Positions 33,701 to 40,351 of a stretch of 40,351 bases of DNA are shown here, piece after piece. Position 1 is the first letter of the stretch; each line of letters opens with the position of its first letter. Both the position numbers and the translations under genes were made by a program. The DNA comes from Gammaproteobacteria bacterium. Lineage in GTDB: Bacteria > Pseudomonadota > Gammaproteobacteria > DRLM01. Below the pieces are notes generated by a model that made no database searches, was not told where the DNA came from, and was given only the letters and a program-made list of their open reading frames with translations. The stretch covers positions 1 through 40,351 of the forward strand of contig DRLM01000136.1 of the NCBI GenBank assembly GCA_011375345.1. Reading direction: 5' to 3'.

Positions 33701-34102
33701 GAACTGAAACAGCGCGGCATCGGGTATGTCAAACTCACCGGCCAGACCCGCGACCGCAAAACCCCCATCCGCCGTTTTCAGGACGGGGAAGTACCGTTGT
33801 TTCTCATCAGCCTCAAAGCCGGTGGCACCGGGCTCAATCTCACCGCCGCCGACACAGTGATCCACTACGACCCCTGGTGGAACCCGGCGGTGGAAGCCCA
33901 GGCCAGCGATCGGGCCCACCGCATCGGCCAGGACAAGCCGGTGTTCGTCTACAAACTCATTACCGAAGGCACCGTGGAAGAACGCATCCAGGCCCTGCAG
34001 GCCCAAAAACGTCATCTGGCGGAAGGCTTGTTCGAAGGCGCCGGCAAGAAAAACGCCCTGCCGGCGCCGGAGGATCTGGAGGCTTTGTTCGAGCCGCTGT
34101 GA
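30779..34102 (+). CDS. SNF2-family DNA-dependent ATPase/helicase with N-terminal SWIM zinc finger
   Basis: 1107 residues. An N-terminal SWIM motif CSCPVGDNCKH (Cys75, Cys77, Cys83, His85), a long middle region (about 100-620) of bacterial SNF2-associated type, then the SF2 motor: LADDMGLGKTVQALAH (motif I, about 667), LVVAPTSLMVNW, LDEAQHIKN (motif II, DEAQ form, about 766), CLTGTPLENHLGELWS (motif III), LLFSQFTSMLSLIE, SLKAGGTGLNLTAAD (motif V) and ASDRAHRIGQDKPV (motif VI). It should translocate on double-stranded DNA and displace proteins such as RNA polymerase or nucleoid factors. No partner methylase, nuclease or defence gene is adjacent, so a housekeeping remodelling role is more likely than a defence island. 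Ends four bases from convergent cysQ. Confidence 0.94.
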   Translation: MSSLPLSFYDLEEQLDPRYLGRGEDYYYRDYVETCHINPDGRVVSGLVRGSGARHYKVHVVLRPTADGPDIEGHCSCPVGDNCKHVAALLVAALDQQDDDAAASPALPGGPDHALNDWLRGLHESLKTPPARDSHPPDVPHRLLYVLRLRDYATSSVLEVAFQTARALKAGGYGKASGYNPAALLNHDPPRYLLDADIAILQKLNVRRLLHHTPLNQLSGADSGALLAAMLATGRCHWEDKDTPPLMLGETRRGEARWQADETGRLRLALFSEPVADRILPTSPPWYIDIARQECGPLDLALPEALVPALLQSPAVMPEQVAELTAKLEGLPLPPPPQQTIRELEPVTPRPVLTLFKQAVTLRSFYQLRQEQLEIPAARLEMDYAGRRVAVADSGDVLSWRENNTVCRRPRDRQSEHNALTRLEKLGLAPLAGELPPGSGAPPNAFVWDLPAGEEADAWIRLMLEYVPALRQEGWQVEVSEDFPFRIAEVQDWTLELDEGPQQDWFDLDLGIQVDGERVSLLPILMNLLRQFRGKLDSQALRRLPEGHRFLVPLEDGRLLPLPGERVAQLLGVLVDLFDPDALSAGGRLSLPALRAAELAELEDNPALKLRWLGGERVKELARRLRDFQGIQPVAAPKHFTATLRPYQQAGLDWLQFLREYGLNGILADDMGLGKTVQALAHIMVEKNAGRLDRPCLVVAPTSLMVNWSQEAARFAPTLKTLVLHGPDRARHFDAINDHELVLTTYPLLGRDEQALAAQPYHLLILDEAQHIKNPKAKAARVAQSLDARHRLCLTGTPLENHLGELWSLFHFLMPGLLGDERQFRRLFRTPIEKQGHGERAARLAKRVAPFLLRRTKEDVASELPPKTEIVRSVPLAGGQRDLYESIRLTLHEKVRRAIAAKGLARSHIIVLDALLKLRQACCDPRLVKVAAAQKVKQSAKLELLLELLPELLEEGRRVLLFSQFTSMLSLIEAELKQRGIGYVKLTGQTRDRKTPIRRFQDGEVPLFLISLKAGGTGLNLTAADTVIHYDPWWNPAVEAQASDRAHRIGQDKPVFVYKLITEGTVEERIQALQAQKRHLAEGLFEGAGKKNALPAPEDLEALFEPL

Positions 34103-34106
34103 ACGC

Positions 34107-34916
34107 CTATTCCGGCAGATAGCGCCGCCAGTCGTGGCGGGCATCACCGCAGACGATGAAATGGGGGTTGAGCAGGGATTCTTTGGTGTTGTAACGCAAA
34201 CGCTGCAACCGGGTGTCCAGCAAACGGCCGCCCGCTTCCTCGACGATGCACTGGGCGGCGGCAGTGTCCCATTCCGAGGTGGGGCCGAGGCGGACGTAGA
34301 CATCCGCCTGCCCCTCCGCCACCAGGCAGGATTTCAGCGAGCTGCCCATGGAGACAATGTCGTAGTCACCCACTTTGGCAAGAAAGCGGTCGAAGGCGGG
34401 GGAGCGGTGGGAGCGGCTGCCAGCCACCACCAGCCTGCCGCCGTTCCAGGGGCGCACGTGAATGGGGACGGGCTCGTGGCCCGGCTCGTGCTTGTAGGCG
34501 CCGCCACCTTGACAGGCGTGATAGGTGACGCCACTCACGGGTACGTGGATCACGCCCAGCACGGGATAGCCGTCCCGGATCAGGGCGATGTTGACGGTGA
34601 ACTCGCCGTTGCGTTTGATGAACTCCCGGGTGCCGTCCAGAGGGTCCACCAGCCAGTATTCCAACCAGCGCTGCCGCTCGGCAAACGGCACGGCGGCGGA
34701 CTCTTCCGACAATACCGGCAGGGGCGGCTCCAGTGCCGTCAGGCCATCGACGATGAGGTGGTGGGCGGCCATGTCGGCCTCGGTGAGGGGCGAGCGGTCG
34801 TCTTTGTGCTCAACACTGAAGCCCTCGTTGTAAATACTGACGATGGCGCGGCCGGCGTCCTCGGCCAGGCGCACCACCGCCGGCAGCATTCCGGCCACGG
34901 CGTGGTGGGTGGTCAT
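34107..34916 (-). CDS. cysQ: 3'(2'),5'-bisphosphate nucleotidase CysQ
   Basis: 269 residues of the inositol-monophosphatase-like fold. Metal-binding motifs are VLSEESAAVPF (with Glu pair), WLVDPLDGTREFIKRNGEFT and EWDTAAAQCIVEEAGG. It removes phosphate from PAP, the by-product of sulfate assimilation and of phosphopantetheine transfer. ATG 34916 overlaps the nudE stop (ATGA), so it is translated as the second gene of a nudE-cysQ operon. An upstream in-frame region belongs to nudE. Confidence 0.95.
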   Translation of the reverse strand: MTTHHAVAGMLPAVVRLAEDAGRAIVSIYNEGFSVEHKDDRSPLTEADMAAHHLIVDGLTALEPPLPVLSEESAAVPFAERQRWLEYWLVDPLDGTREFIKRNGEFTVNIALIRDGYPVLGVIHVPVSGVTYHACQGGGAYKHEPGHEPVPIHVRPWNGGRLVVAGSRSHRSPAFDRFLAKVGDYDIVSMGSSLKSCLVAEGQADVYVRLGPTSEWDTAAAQCIVEEAGGRLLDTRLQRLRYNTKESLLNPHFIVCGDARHDWRRYLPE

Positions 34917-35470
34917 GCACTTGCTCCTTCTTGCTGTAACAGGTCCCGGGCCAGATACAAGGCGGCAATACTGCGCGCTTCCGAGCAATCCTCCCGTGCC
35001 ACCAGTTGGGAGAGGGCGCTGAGGCGCCAGGGCACCACTTCGACCTCCTCGGGCTCGTCCCCGGCCAGGCGGCGGGGATAGAGATCCCGCGCCAGGATGA
35101 TCTGGGTCATATGCTCGAAGTAACCCGGCGCCAGGGACAACGCGTTCAGCTGTTGCAGGCGCCGGGCGCCATAGCCCGTCTCTTCCATGAGTTCCCGGTT
35201 GGCCGCCGCCAGGGGATCTTCCTCCGGCTCCACCATGCCCTTGGGCAGGGCCAGCTCGTAGCGGTGGGTGCCGGCGGCGTATTCGCGGATGAGCAGCACG
35301 GTGTCGCCTTCCAGCAGGGGTACCACCAGTACCGCGCCCCGCGACGCCTGCAGGCGCTCGTAGCGCACCTCAGTGCCGTTGGCGAAGGCGAGGCCGATTT
35401 CTTCGATGTGGAACAGGCGGGTGCGGGCGAGGGTGGCCCTGCTGAGGATGCGGGGTTTTTGCCGGTCCAT
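34913..35470 (-). CDS. nudE: ADP compounds hydrolase NudE
   Basis: 185 residues, matching E. coli NudE (186). Nudix box GMVEPEEDPLAAANRELMEE followed by TGYG, plus VPLLEGDTVLLIREYAAGTH and LALPKG. The N-terminal RTRLFHIEEIGLAFANGTEV is also typical. It hydrolyses ADP-ribose, NADH and Ap3A-type nucleotides to AMP. ATG 35470 is preferred over the TTG at 35482. It is coupled to cysQ (both handle nucleotide by-products and release AMP) and divergent from yrfG with a 71-base gap, a pairing seen with an extra gene between in E. coli. Confidence 0.95.
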   Translation of the reverse strand: MDRQKPRILSRATLARTRLFHIEEIGLAFANGTEVRYERLQASRGAVLVVPLLEGDTVLLIREYAAGTHRYELALPKGMVEPEEDPLAAANRELMEETGYGARRLQQLNALSLAPGYFEHMTQIILARDLYPRRLAGDEPEEVEVVPWRLSALSQLVAREDCSEARSIAALYLARDLLQQEGASA

Positions 35471-35541
35471 AGTGTGCTGCAATACGCGCGGCGGCCAAAA
35501 AGCGATAGTATATCTTTTTTTCCCCTCTCGCTCGCGCTGGA

Positions 35542-36234
35542 ATGATGCCCCATTGGTCTGTGGTGCGCACGGTGCTGCTGGATATGGACGGCACCCTGCT
35601 GGATCTCAATTTCGACAATTATTTTTGGCAGGAACTGCTGCCGCGCCGCTACGCTGCGCGCCGGGGGCTGGATCTCCCCACCGCCAAAGCCCTGTTGGCA
35701 CCCCGGTTCGCCCGCGAGGCGGGCACCCTGAACTGGTACTGCCTGGACTACTGGAAGCGGGAGCTGGGCCTGGATCTGGCCCGCCTCAAACAAGAATGCG
35801 CCGACCTCATCGCGCTCAGGCCCCATGCCCTGACCTTTCTCGAGGCACTGGGCGCCACCCGGCGCCAGCGGGTGGTGGTGACCAACGCCCACCGGCGCAG
35901 CTTGGCGCTGAAACTGGAGCGCACCCGCCTGCATGCCCACGTGGACGCCATCGTCAGCGCCCACGATTTCGGCCTGCCCAAGGAATCACCGGCCTTCTGG
36001 GCACGGCTGCAAGCCAGGATCCCGTTCGACCCCGCCCGTACCCTGCTCATCGACGACAGCCTGGCGGTGCTGCGCTCGGCGCGGGACTGCGGCATATCCC
36101 AGTTGCTGGCGGTGCGCTGTCCCGATTCCCAAAGGGGGGTACAGGAGACGGCGGAATTCACCGCGGTGGACGATTTTCGCGCCATCATCCCGCCCACCCT
36201 GACCGCTGGCGGCCCATGCATACCGCGCTCCTGA
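35542..36234 (+). CDS. yrfG: HAD-family GMP/IMP nucleotidase YrfG
   Basis: 230 residues. HAD motif I is VLLDMDGTLLDLNFDNYFWQ (nucleophile Asp14), motif II VVVTNAHRR, motif III Lys in FGLPKESPAFW, motif IV TLLIDDSLAVLRSA. The NFDNYFW and GTLNWYCLDYW blocks are typical of YrfG, which dephosphorylates GMP and IMP. Two adjacent ATGs (35542, 35545) are possible starts; SD is weak. It leads a run of closely packed genes: the next ORF begins one base after its stop. Confidence 0.92.
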   Translation: MMPHWSVVRTVLLDMDGTLLDLNFDNYFWQELLPRRYAARRGLDLPTAKALLAPRFAREAGTLNWYCLDYWKRELGLDLARLKQECADLIALRPHALTFLEALGATRRQRVVVTNAHRRSLALKLERTRLHAHVDAIVSAHDFGLPKESPAFWARLQARIPFDPARTLLIDDSLAVLRSARDCGISQLLAVRCPDSQRGVQETAEFTAVDDFRAIIPPTLTAGGPCIPRS

Positions 36235-36235
36235 A

Positions 36236-36370
36236 ATGACCGGCCTCATCGCCCGCGGCATCGTCTGGCACTGGCTGCGCCCCGCCGGGGCCGGTCCGGC
36301 CCACGCCCGCGAGACACTCACCGCCCTCAGCCTGCTCACCCTGCCACCGTGGTTCGCAGGGCTGCAATGA
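36236..36370 (+). CDS. 44-codon ORF between yrfG and the glycosyltransferase
   Basis: Encodes 44 residues beginning MTGLIARGIVWHWLRP and ending LPPWFAGLQ. The end (LTALSLLTLPPWFAGL) is moderately hydrophobic but hardly long enough for a confident membrane helix. ATG 36236 begins one base after the yrfG stop (36232-36234), and the stop TGA overlaps the next ATG (ATGA at 36367-36370). The exact packing on both sides supports translation, at least as a coupling leader peptide. I recognise no family. It could also be a worn remnant of a gene. Confidence 0.45.
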   Translation: MTGLIARGIVWHWLRPAGAGPAHARETLTALSLLTLPPWFAGLQ

Positions 36371-37461
36371 ATCGCCATCTGGTGGTGGCCCTGTCCGGCC
36401 ACGGCTATGGCCACCTGGCCCAGGTGGCGCCGGTGCTGGAGGCGCTCAGGGCGCGCCTTCCGGCGCTGCGCCTCACCCTTCTGGGCGCCCTGCCCCGGTC
36501 CGTGGTGGCGGCCCGCCTCCCCCTGCCCTTCGCCTATCACCCGCGGTCGCTGGACGTGGGCATGGTCATGGAGGACGCCCTGACGGTGGATGTGGCAGCC
36601 TCCTGCCACGCGTATGCCCGCTTTCACGCCCGCTGGCAGCAGGGGATGGCGCAGGACGCCGCCCTGCTTGAACGCTTGGCCCCTGATTACCTGCTCTGCG
36701 ACGTGCCCTACCGCATCCTGGCGGCGGCGGCGCAGGTGGGCGTGCCGGCGGCAGCGCTCTGCTCTTTGAACTGGGCGGACATTTACGCCCACTTTTGCGG
36801 CCAGCAGGACACTGCCGCGGCCATTTTGGCCGAAATCGAGGCCGCTTACGGGCAGGCGGAGGTGTTCTATCAGCCTGCCCCCAGCATGCCCATGCCCCGC
36901 CTGCCCCACCGCCAGGCCATCGGACCCCTGGCGCGGTCCGGCCGCAGCCGCCGGGCAGAGTTGGCACAAGGCCTCAGGCTGAGGCCACAGGAGCGCTTGG
37001 GCCTGGTTTCCCTGGGCGGTATCCCCACCCGGCTCGATCTGAGCCGCTGGCCGTCCCAGCCGGGCTGGCGCTGGATTGTGCCCGCCGCCTGGCACGTGGA
37101 ACGGCCCGACCTGGTCGCCCTGGAGTCCCTGGCACTGCCCTTCCCGGACGTGCTCCGCAGTGCCGATGTGCTGCTTACCAAGCCGGGCTACGGCAGCTTC
37201 GCCGAGGCCGCCTGCAATGGCGTCCCTGTTCTCTACGTGCCCCGCAAGGACTGGCCGGAAGAACGTTGGCTGGTCAGCTGGCTCAAGCGGGTGGGACGCT
37301 GTGCCCCCTTAAGTCTCGCGGCGCTGCGCCAGGGCAGGGTGGTGGCGGCGGGCAACGCCCTGGTGGCAGACGGCCCGCCGCCGGCCCTCGCCCCCAGCGG
37401 CGTCGCCGCGCTGGCGGCGCGGTTGGCGGCGCGCTTGAGTGGAGGCGCAAGCAATGGATAA
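36367..37461 (+). CDS. GT28/MurG-like glycosyltransferase of unknown substrate
   Basis: 364 residues. N-terminal Rossmann start HLVVALSGHGYGHLAQVAPV has the GHGxGH motif of UGT/MurG-type enzymes. The C-terminal nucleotide-sugar region has LGGIPTRLD, VLLTKPGYGSFAEAACNGVP and LYVPRKDWPEERW, as in GT-B family 28. No membrane anchor. It would transfer a sugar from a nucleotide donor; neither donor nor acceptor is evident, and the neighbours (a nucleotidase and a NUDIX hydrolase) fit nucleotide-sugar metabolism. ATG 36367 overlaps the preceding small ORF by four bases and follows AGGG. Its end overlaps the NUDIX gene by 8 bases. Confidence 0.8.
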   Translation: MNRHLVVALSGHGYGHLAQVAPVLEALRARLPALRLTLLGALPRSVVAARLPLPFAYHPRSLDVGMVMEDALTVDVAASCHAYARFHARWQQGMAQDAALLERLAPDYLLCDVPYRILAAAAQVGVPAAALCSLNWADIYAHFCGQQDTAAAILAEIEAAYGQAEVFYQPAPSMPMPRLPHRQAIGPLARSGRSRRAELAQGLRLRPQERLGLVSLGGIPTRLDLSRWPSQPGWRWIVPAAWHVERPDLVALESLALPFPDVLRSADVLLTKPGYGSFAEAACNGVPVLYVPRKDWPEERWLVSWLKRVGRCAPLSLAALRQGRVVAAGNALVADGPPPALAPSGVAALAARLAARLSGGASNG

Positions 37462-37999
37462 AACACCCATGAACGGACAGACAGTCTATCAGGGACGGAT
37501 ACTGCGCCTGGAGGCGGGGGAGTTTCTCCTCCCCCACGGCCGCCGCACCCGGATGGAAGTGGTCCGTCACCCCGGCGGCGTGGCCATCGCCGCCCTCAAT
37601 GAACAAGGGGAACTGTGTCTGGTGCGGCAATACCGCCCGCCCCTGGAGGCATGGATCTGGGAACTGCCCGCGGGCAAGCGCGACAAGCACGAGCCACCCC
37701 TGGACACCGCCAGACGGGAATTGGAAGAGGAAGCCGGCTTGCGCGCCGCCCGCTGGGACATGCTGGGGGAGATCTACCCCGCACCGGGCTATAGTGATGA
37801 GGTCATTCATCTTTTTCTGGCGCGCCAGCTTTCCGCCGTCCCCCAGCGCCTGGAACCCGACGAGCTGCTGGAAAGTCACTGGATTCCCCTGCAACAGGCC
37901 CGCGGCTGGTTGTATGACGGCACCATCCGCGACGCCAAGTCACAAGTCGGCATTCATTTGCTTTGCAGCATCTGTTGCGCCCCCAAGCCAGAATGCTAA
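37454..37999 (+). CDS. NUDIX hydrolase, ADP-ribose pyrophosphatase-like
   Basis: 181 residues. Complete Nudix box GKRDKHEPPLDTARRELEEE followed by AGL, with the preceding LVRQYRPPLEAWIWELPAG that marks the ADP-ribose/sugar-nucleotide pyrophosphatase branch (NudF-like), and a Pro 16 residues after the box region (YPAPGYSDE) consistent with that branch. ATG 37454 is chosen because GGAGG is 8 bases upstream; an in-frame GTG at 37439 is less likely. It overlaps the glycosyltransferase end by 8 bases. It ends CAPKPEC with several terminal cysteines, which is uncommon. Confidence 0.9.
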   Translation: MDKTPMNGQTVYQGRILRLEAGEFLLPHGRRTRMEVVRHPGGVAIAALNEQGELCLVRQYRPPLEAWIWELPAGKRDKHEPPLDTARRELEEEAGLRAARWDMLGEIYPAPGYSDEVIHLFLARQLSAVPQRLEPDELLESHWIPLQQARGWLYDGTIRDAKSQVGIHLLCSICCAPKPEC

Positions 38000-38067
38000 T
38001 ATTGACCCACGTGATAGGAAATGAACAGGCTCAAAGCCTGACTGAACTCAACGAGAGGGCGAACACA

Positions 38068-38193
38068 ATGGAAACTCTGATTGCTACGCTGGTGGCCGTG
38101 GTCGGTTTGGTCGCAGTGGGGCTGACTGCTTATCTGACGGTGCTGATCTATCGCGACGAAGCTCGCCCGCCCACGCCCGACGAAAAACCCTAG
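38068..38193 (+). CDS. 41-residue single-span membrane peptide
   Basis: Begins METLIATLVAVVGLVAVGLT, continues into AYLTVLIYRDEARPP and ends with a Pro/Asp/Lys tail. One helix of about 24 residues with the positive and polar tail predicted cytoplasmic. ATG 38068 follows GAGAGG at about 8 bases, a good SD. It lies 68 bases after the NUDIX gene and before a hairpin. No family is recognised; small proteins of this kind are often regulatory subunits of membrane complexes, but nothing here says which. Confidence 0.55.
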   Translation: METLIATLVAVVGLVAVGLTAYLTVLIYRDEARPPTPDEKP

Positions 38194-38213
38194 ATTATGG
38201 TGCCGGCGCGGGT

Positions 38214-38243
38214 CGTCTCCGGGATAGCGCTTCCCGGGAGACG
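38214..38243 (+). terminator. Strong hairpin after the small membrane peptide gene
   Basis: CGTCTCC-GGGA pairs with TCCCGGGAGACG around a 7-base loop with one bulge, 20 bases after the stop. No T run follows, so it may be a Rho-assisted or processing hairpin. The rest of the gap to iscR (38244-38440) shows no gene. Confidence 0.4.
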
Positions 38244-38346
38244 GCCGGCCCTCTGCCCTGGAAGATACCTTTCCCCCCTGTCCTTGTCCTCCCACAGCCG
38301 CGCCCCCTTCATCCTTCCTGCGCTTTCCTCCCGCGCCCGGGCAAAG

Positions 38347-38382
38347 TTGACTAATTGACTGCGATATGACATTTTCTAGCGA
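38347..38382 (+). promoter_or_regulatory. Candidate iscR promoter/operator region
   Basis: Two TTGACT hexamers (38347-38352 and 38355-38360) eight bases apart. The second is followed after 16 bases by TAGCGA (38377-38382). The tandem AT-rich TTGACT units would suit a regulated promoter, possibly autoregulated by IscR, but the match to a known IscR box is only loose. Confidence 0.3.
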
Positions 38383-38440
38383 ACAACTTAGTTATTCGCT
38401 TCACCTGAAGGCTCGCCAACACACGAGGGGGAACAGCGCG

Positions 38441-38920
38441 ATGAAACTTTCCACCAAAGGCCGCTATGCGGTCACCGCCATGATGGACCTTGCCTTGCAT
38501 GAAGCCCATGGTCCCGTGACGCTGGCCGATATCTCGGTCTGCCAAGGCATCTCCCTGTCCTATCTCGAACAGATTTTCGCCCGCTTGCGCAAGGACGGGC
38601 TGATTGCCGGGACACGGGGCCCGCGCGGCGGCTACCGTCTGGCACGACCGGCCAAGGACATCAACGTGGCCGAAATCATCGCCGCGGTGGACGAAAACCT
38701 GGACACCACCCGCTGCAGCGGGATGAAAAACTGCCAGGAAGGTGATCGTTGCCTTACCCACGAATTGTGGTCAGAACTCAGCGACCGAATCTACAAATTC
38801 CTGGAAGGCATCACCCTGGCCCAGTTCGTGGAGCGCTCTGCCGTAAAAGAAGTCGCCCAGCGTCAAGACACGCTGCATTTTCGCCGCACTCCCCTGCATC
38901 CCCAGCACGACGCGGCCTGA
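38441..38920 (+). CDS. iscR: Rrf2-family Fe-S regulator IscR
   Basis: 159 residues. [20 protein letters not shown] begins the winged helix, followed by [19 protein letters not shown] and [11 protein letters not shown]. The Fe-S ligands Cys92, Cys98 and Cys104 with His107 ([20 protein letters not shown]) sit at the same residue numbers as in E. coli IscR. It senses [2Fe-2S] status and represses or activates Fe-S assembly and stress genes. The ATG is fixed by the family N-terminus; the frame is open farther upstream only by chance. It is followed by a terminator and slt, not iscS-iscU, so it is an orphan here. Confidence 0.95.
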   Translation: MKLSTKGRYAVTAMMDLALHEAHGPVTLADISVCQGISLSYLEQIFARLRKDGLIAGTRGPRGGYRLARPAKDINVAEIIAAVDENLDTTRCSGMKNCQEGDRCLTHELWSELSDRIYKFLEGITLAQFVERSAVKEVAQRQDTLHFRRTPLHPQHDAA

Positions 38921-39240
38921 CCGAAGCACTGCCGGTGAAAGCGGGCCCTCGGGCGCCCCGTTTTCAAGGCGGCGTATACCCCCTTTGGAAAGCGGATGGT
39001 CAAACCATCCGCTTTCACTTTCTTCACCAAGCTGCCAAAATCAGAGTTACTTTCTCGATTCCCAGATTCCGGAGGAGTCCCAGTGCTCTTTCGAGGTAAC
39101 AGGTGTGCTTGTCACCGCGCACAAAAACCGTGTGGGGGCGATGGACCTGTCATCGCCGCGCGGGGTAAATAACAACAAAACTGCCCACAATAAAGTTGCC
39201 GGCCGCGGCGACGATAACAGGCAGCAGGGGTGAATGACCC
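38921..39240. other. 320-base gap between iscR and slt
   Basis: No gene. It contains the iscR terminator and a perfect hairpin GGCGATG-GACCTGT-CATCGCC (39137-39157) in the probable slt leader. AT-rich stretches near 39165-39195 may hold the slt promoter, but no clear hexamer pair was found. Confidence 0.5.
38988..39025 (+). terminator. Terminator after iscR
   Basis: Perfect 12-bp stem GAAAGCGGATGG / CCATCCGCTTTC (38988-38999 and 39005-39016) with TCAAA loop, followed by the T-rich ACTTTCTTC. The GC-rich inner stem plus TTTC tail suits an intrinsic terminator. Confidence 0.7.
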
Positions 39241-40351
39241 ATGTGGGGACGTCAATATTTTTGTCTGGCGCTGATTTTGGCGCTGGCCTGGGGACCGGCC
39301 GCCGCCATTGCCGGTGACCCCGATTATGCGCTTGAACGCAAAAAATTCCGCCAGGCCGAGCAGGCCCTGGTTCAGGGCCAGCGCACCCGTTTCCACGCGC
39401 TGCTGGCGGAGCTGAAGCATTACCCGCTCTATCCCTATCTGCGCTACCGCGAACTGCGTCGTTACCTGTCCCGCGCCACGGCGCAGGAGATTGCCGCATT
39501 TTTAGACGAATACGGTGATACGCCCATGGCGCCGCGCCTGCGCCGGGCCTGGCTGCAACGTCTGGCGAAGCGTAAACGCTGGCGCGAATATCTCATCTTC
39601 TACACCCCCCAAAGCCGCGCCGCGCTGCAATGCAATTATCACCGCGCCCTGCTGGAAACCGGCCAGACCCGCGAAGCGCTGGAAGGCATTGAAGCGCTGT
39701 GGTTGGTGGGCAAATCCCAGCATGCCGCCTGCGACCCGGTGTTCCGCGCCTGGCGCAAGGCAGGGGGGCTGAGCCGCAAACTGGTATGGCAACGCATCGG
39801 GCTGGCCATGGCCAAACGGAATCGCAGCCTGGCCCGCTACCTCAGCCGCTACCTCCCGAAGCAAGACCTGCGCTTCGTCCGGCCGTGGATAGAGGTGGAC
39901 CGCAACCCGGCCCTGGTCACCCGCCACCCCCGCCTGCGCGAAGACAGCCCCCAGGCCCGTGATATTCTGGTTCACGGCATCCGCCGGCTGATGCGCACGA
40001 GCCTGGATCGCGCCGCCCGCGCCTGGGACACGCTGAAAGTGCGGTACGCCTTCTCCACCGAACAACGCGCCACCGTGGAGGGCCAGCTCGCCCTCCGTTA
40101 TGCCCTGCAAGGCCGTCCTCAGGCCCTGGAACGCCTGGCGGCCCTGGACCTGAGCCGGAACGAAGACGAGTCCTTGCGGGAATGGCGCATACGGGTTGCG
40201 CTCAAGCTCAAGGACTGGGAAGCGGTGCTTACCTGGGTGGAACACCTGCCCGAAGCGGAACGGGAAGAACCCCGCTGGCGCTACTGGCGGGCCCGCGCCC
40301 TGGAAGCGCTGGGGAACAACGAGGCCCGGGAAGAGTTTGAAGCCCTGGCCG
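39241..40351 (+). CDS. slt: Soluble lytic murein transglycosylase, N-terminal part
   Basis: About 370 residues are visible before the window ends. A signal peptide (about 1-22, LALILALAWGPAAAIA) is followed by the alpha-helical U/L superhelix of Slt70: YALERKKFRQAEQALVQGQR, HYPLYPYLRYRELRR, RAWLQRLAKRKRWREYLIFY and repeated short helices. The C-terminal catalytic SLT domain is not in the window. It cleaves peptidoglycan with 1,6-anhydro product formation in the periplasm. ATG 39241 is preceded by AGGGG at about 10 bases. Confidence 0.85.
   Translation, partial: MWGRQYFCLALILALAWGPAAAIAGDPDYALERKKFRQAEQALVQGQRTRFHALLAELKHYPLYPYLRYRELRRYLSRATAQEIAAFLDEYGDTPMAPRLRRAWLQRLAKRKRWREYLIFYTPQSRAALQCNYHRALLETGQTREALEGIEALWLVGKSQHAACDPVFRAWRKAGGLSRKLVWQRIGLAMAKRNRSLARYLSRYLPKQDLRFVRPWIEVDRNPALVTRHPRLREDSPQARDILVHGIRRLMRTSLDRAARAWDTLKVRYAFSTEQRATVEGQLALRYALQGRPQALERLAALDLSRNEDESLREWRIRVALKLKDWEAVLTWVEHLPEAEREEPRWRYWRARALEALGNNEAREEFEALA

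Noticed and set aside
30779-34102. SNF2 helicase as part of a phage-defence system
   Set aside because: No methylase, nuclease, phospholipase or other defence partner is adjacent; neighbours are housekeeping genes.
32351-34303. 650-residue minus-strand open frame opposite the SNF2 gene
   Set aside because: No domain is recognisable; the plus strand carries all helicase motifs in order.

Overview
The window is a GC-rich, densely coding chromosomal segment of a free-living proteobacterium, most likely a gammaproteobacterium. The block murJ-ribF-ileS-lspA-ispH followed by minor pilin genes and thiO follows the order I recall from Pseudomonas. cysQ-nudE lying next to yrfG, a close Tas homologue, an IscR with the enterobacterial cysteine spacing, and a TIGR03503-like VWA protein beside a GlyGly-CTERM-like protein point the same way. 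Several c-type cytochromes and a large secreted load suggest an environmental respiratory bacterium. I cannot name a genus. I see no rRNA, CRISPR array, transposase or prophage.

Region 1 (1-7.3 kb): the end of a flippase-like membrane protein, fbp with a clean terminator, then a tightly coupled three-gene operon (secreted VWA protein, membrane coiled-coil protein, small acidic protein). It converges on a two-gene operon encoding a small secreted protein and a matrixin zinc protease with a GlyGly-CTERM-like tail. A MarC-family membrane protein is divergent from that pair. Region 2 (7.4-18.3 kb): a 1002-residue LVIVD-repeat exported protein coupled to Tas, a lipase-class-3 hydrolase with an unrecognised N-terminal domain, a metallophosphatase/tetraheme cytochrome fusion, a DUF4389 membrane protein with a histone-like basic tail, a large protein with a PilZ-like C-terminus, a di-heme peroxidase, and a small SNase-like nuclease.

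Region 3 (18.4-30.7 kb): tRNA-Arg(CCG), the housekeeping block murJ, ribF, ileS, lspA, ispH (lipid II flipping, FMN/FAD synthesis, Ile-tRNA charging, lipoprotein signal peptide removal, last MEP-pathway step), a convergent minor pilin operon pilV-pilW-pilX-pilE, thiO, a Fur-family Irr-like regulator and tRNA-Thr(CGT). Compared with the Pseudomonas arrangement, fkpB, rpsT, pilY1, pilY2, fimU and fimT are absent here. A 121-bp inverted-repeat element lies between ribF and ileS. Region 4 (30.7-40.35 kb): an SNF2/SWIM helicase, cysQ-nudE, and a divergent coupled run (yrfG, a 44-codon ORF, a GT28-like glycosyltransferase, a NUDIX hydrolase). A 41-residue membrane peptide, an orphan iscR and the first part of slt follow.

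The most unusual parts are the VWA operon facing the sorted matrixin and its secreted partner, the phosphatase-cytochrome fusion, and the reduced minor pilin operon whose PilE-like pilin has Ala in place of the usual Gly at the cleavage site. Gene functions rest on motif recognition by eye, without database searches.
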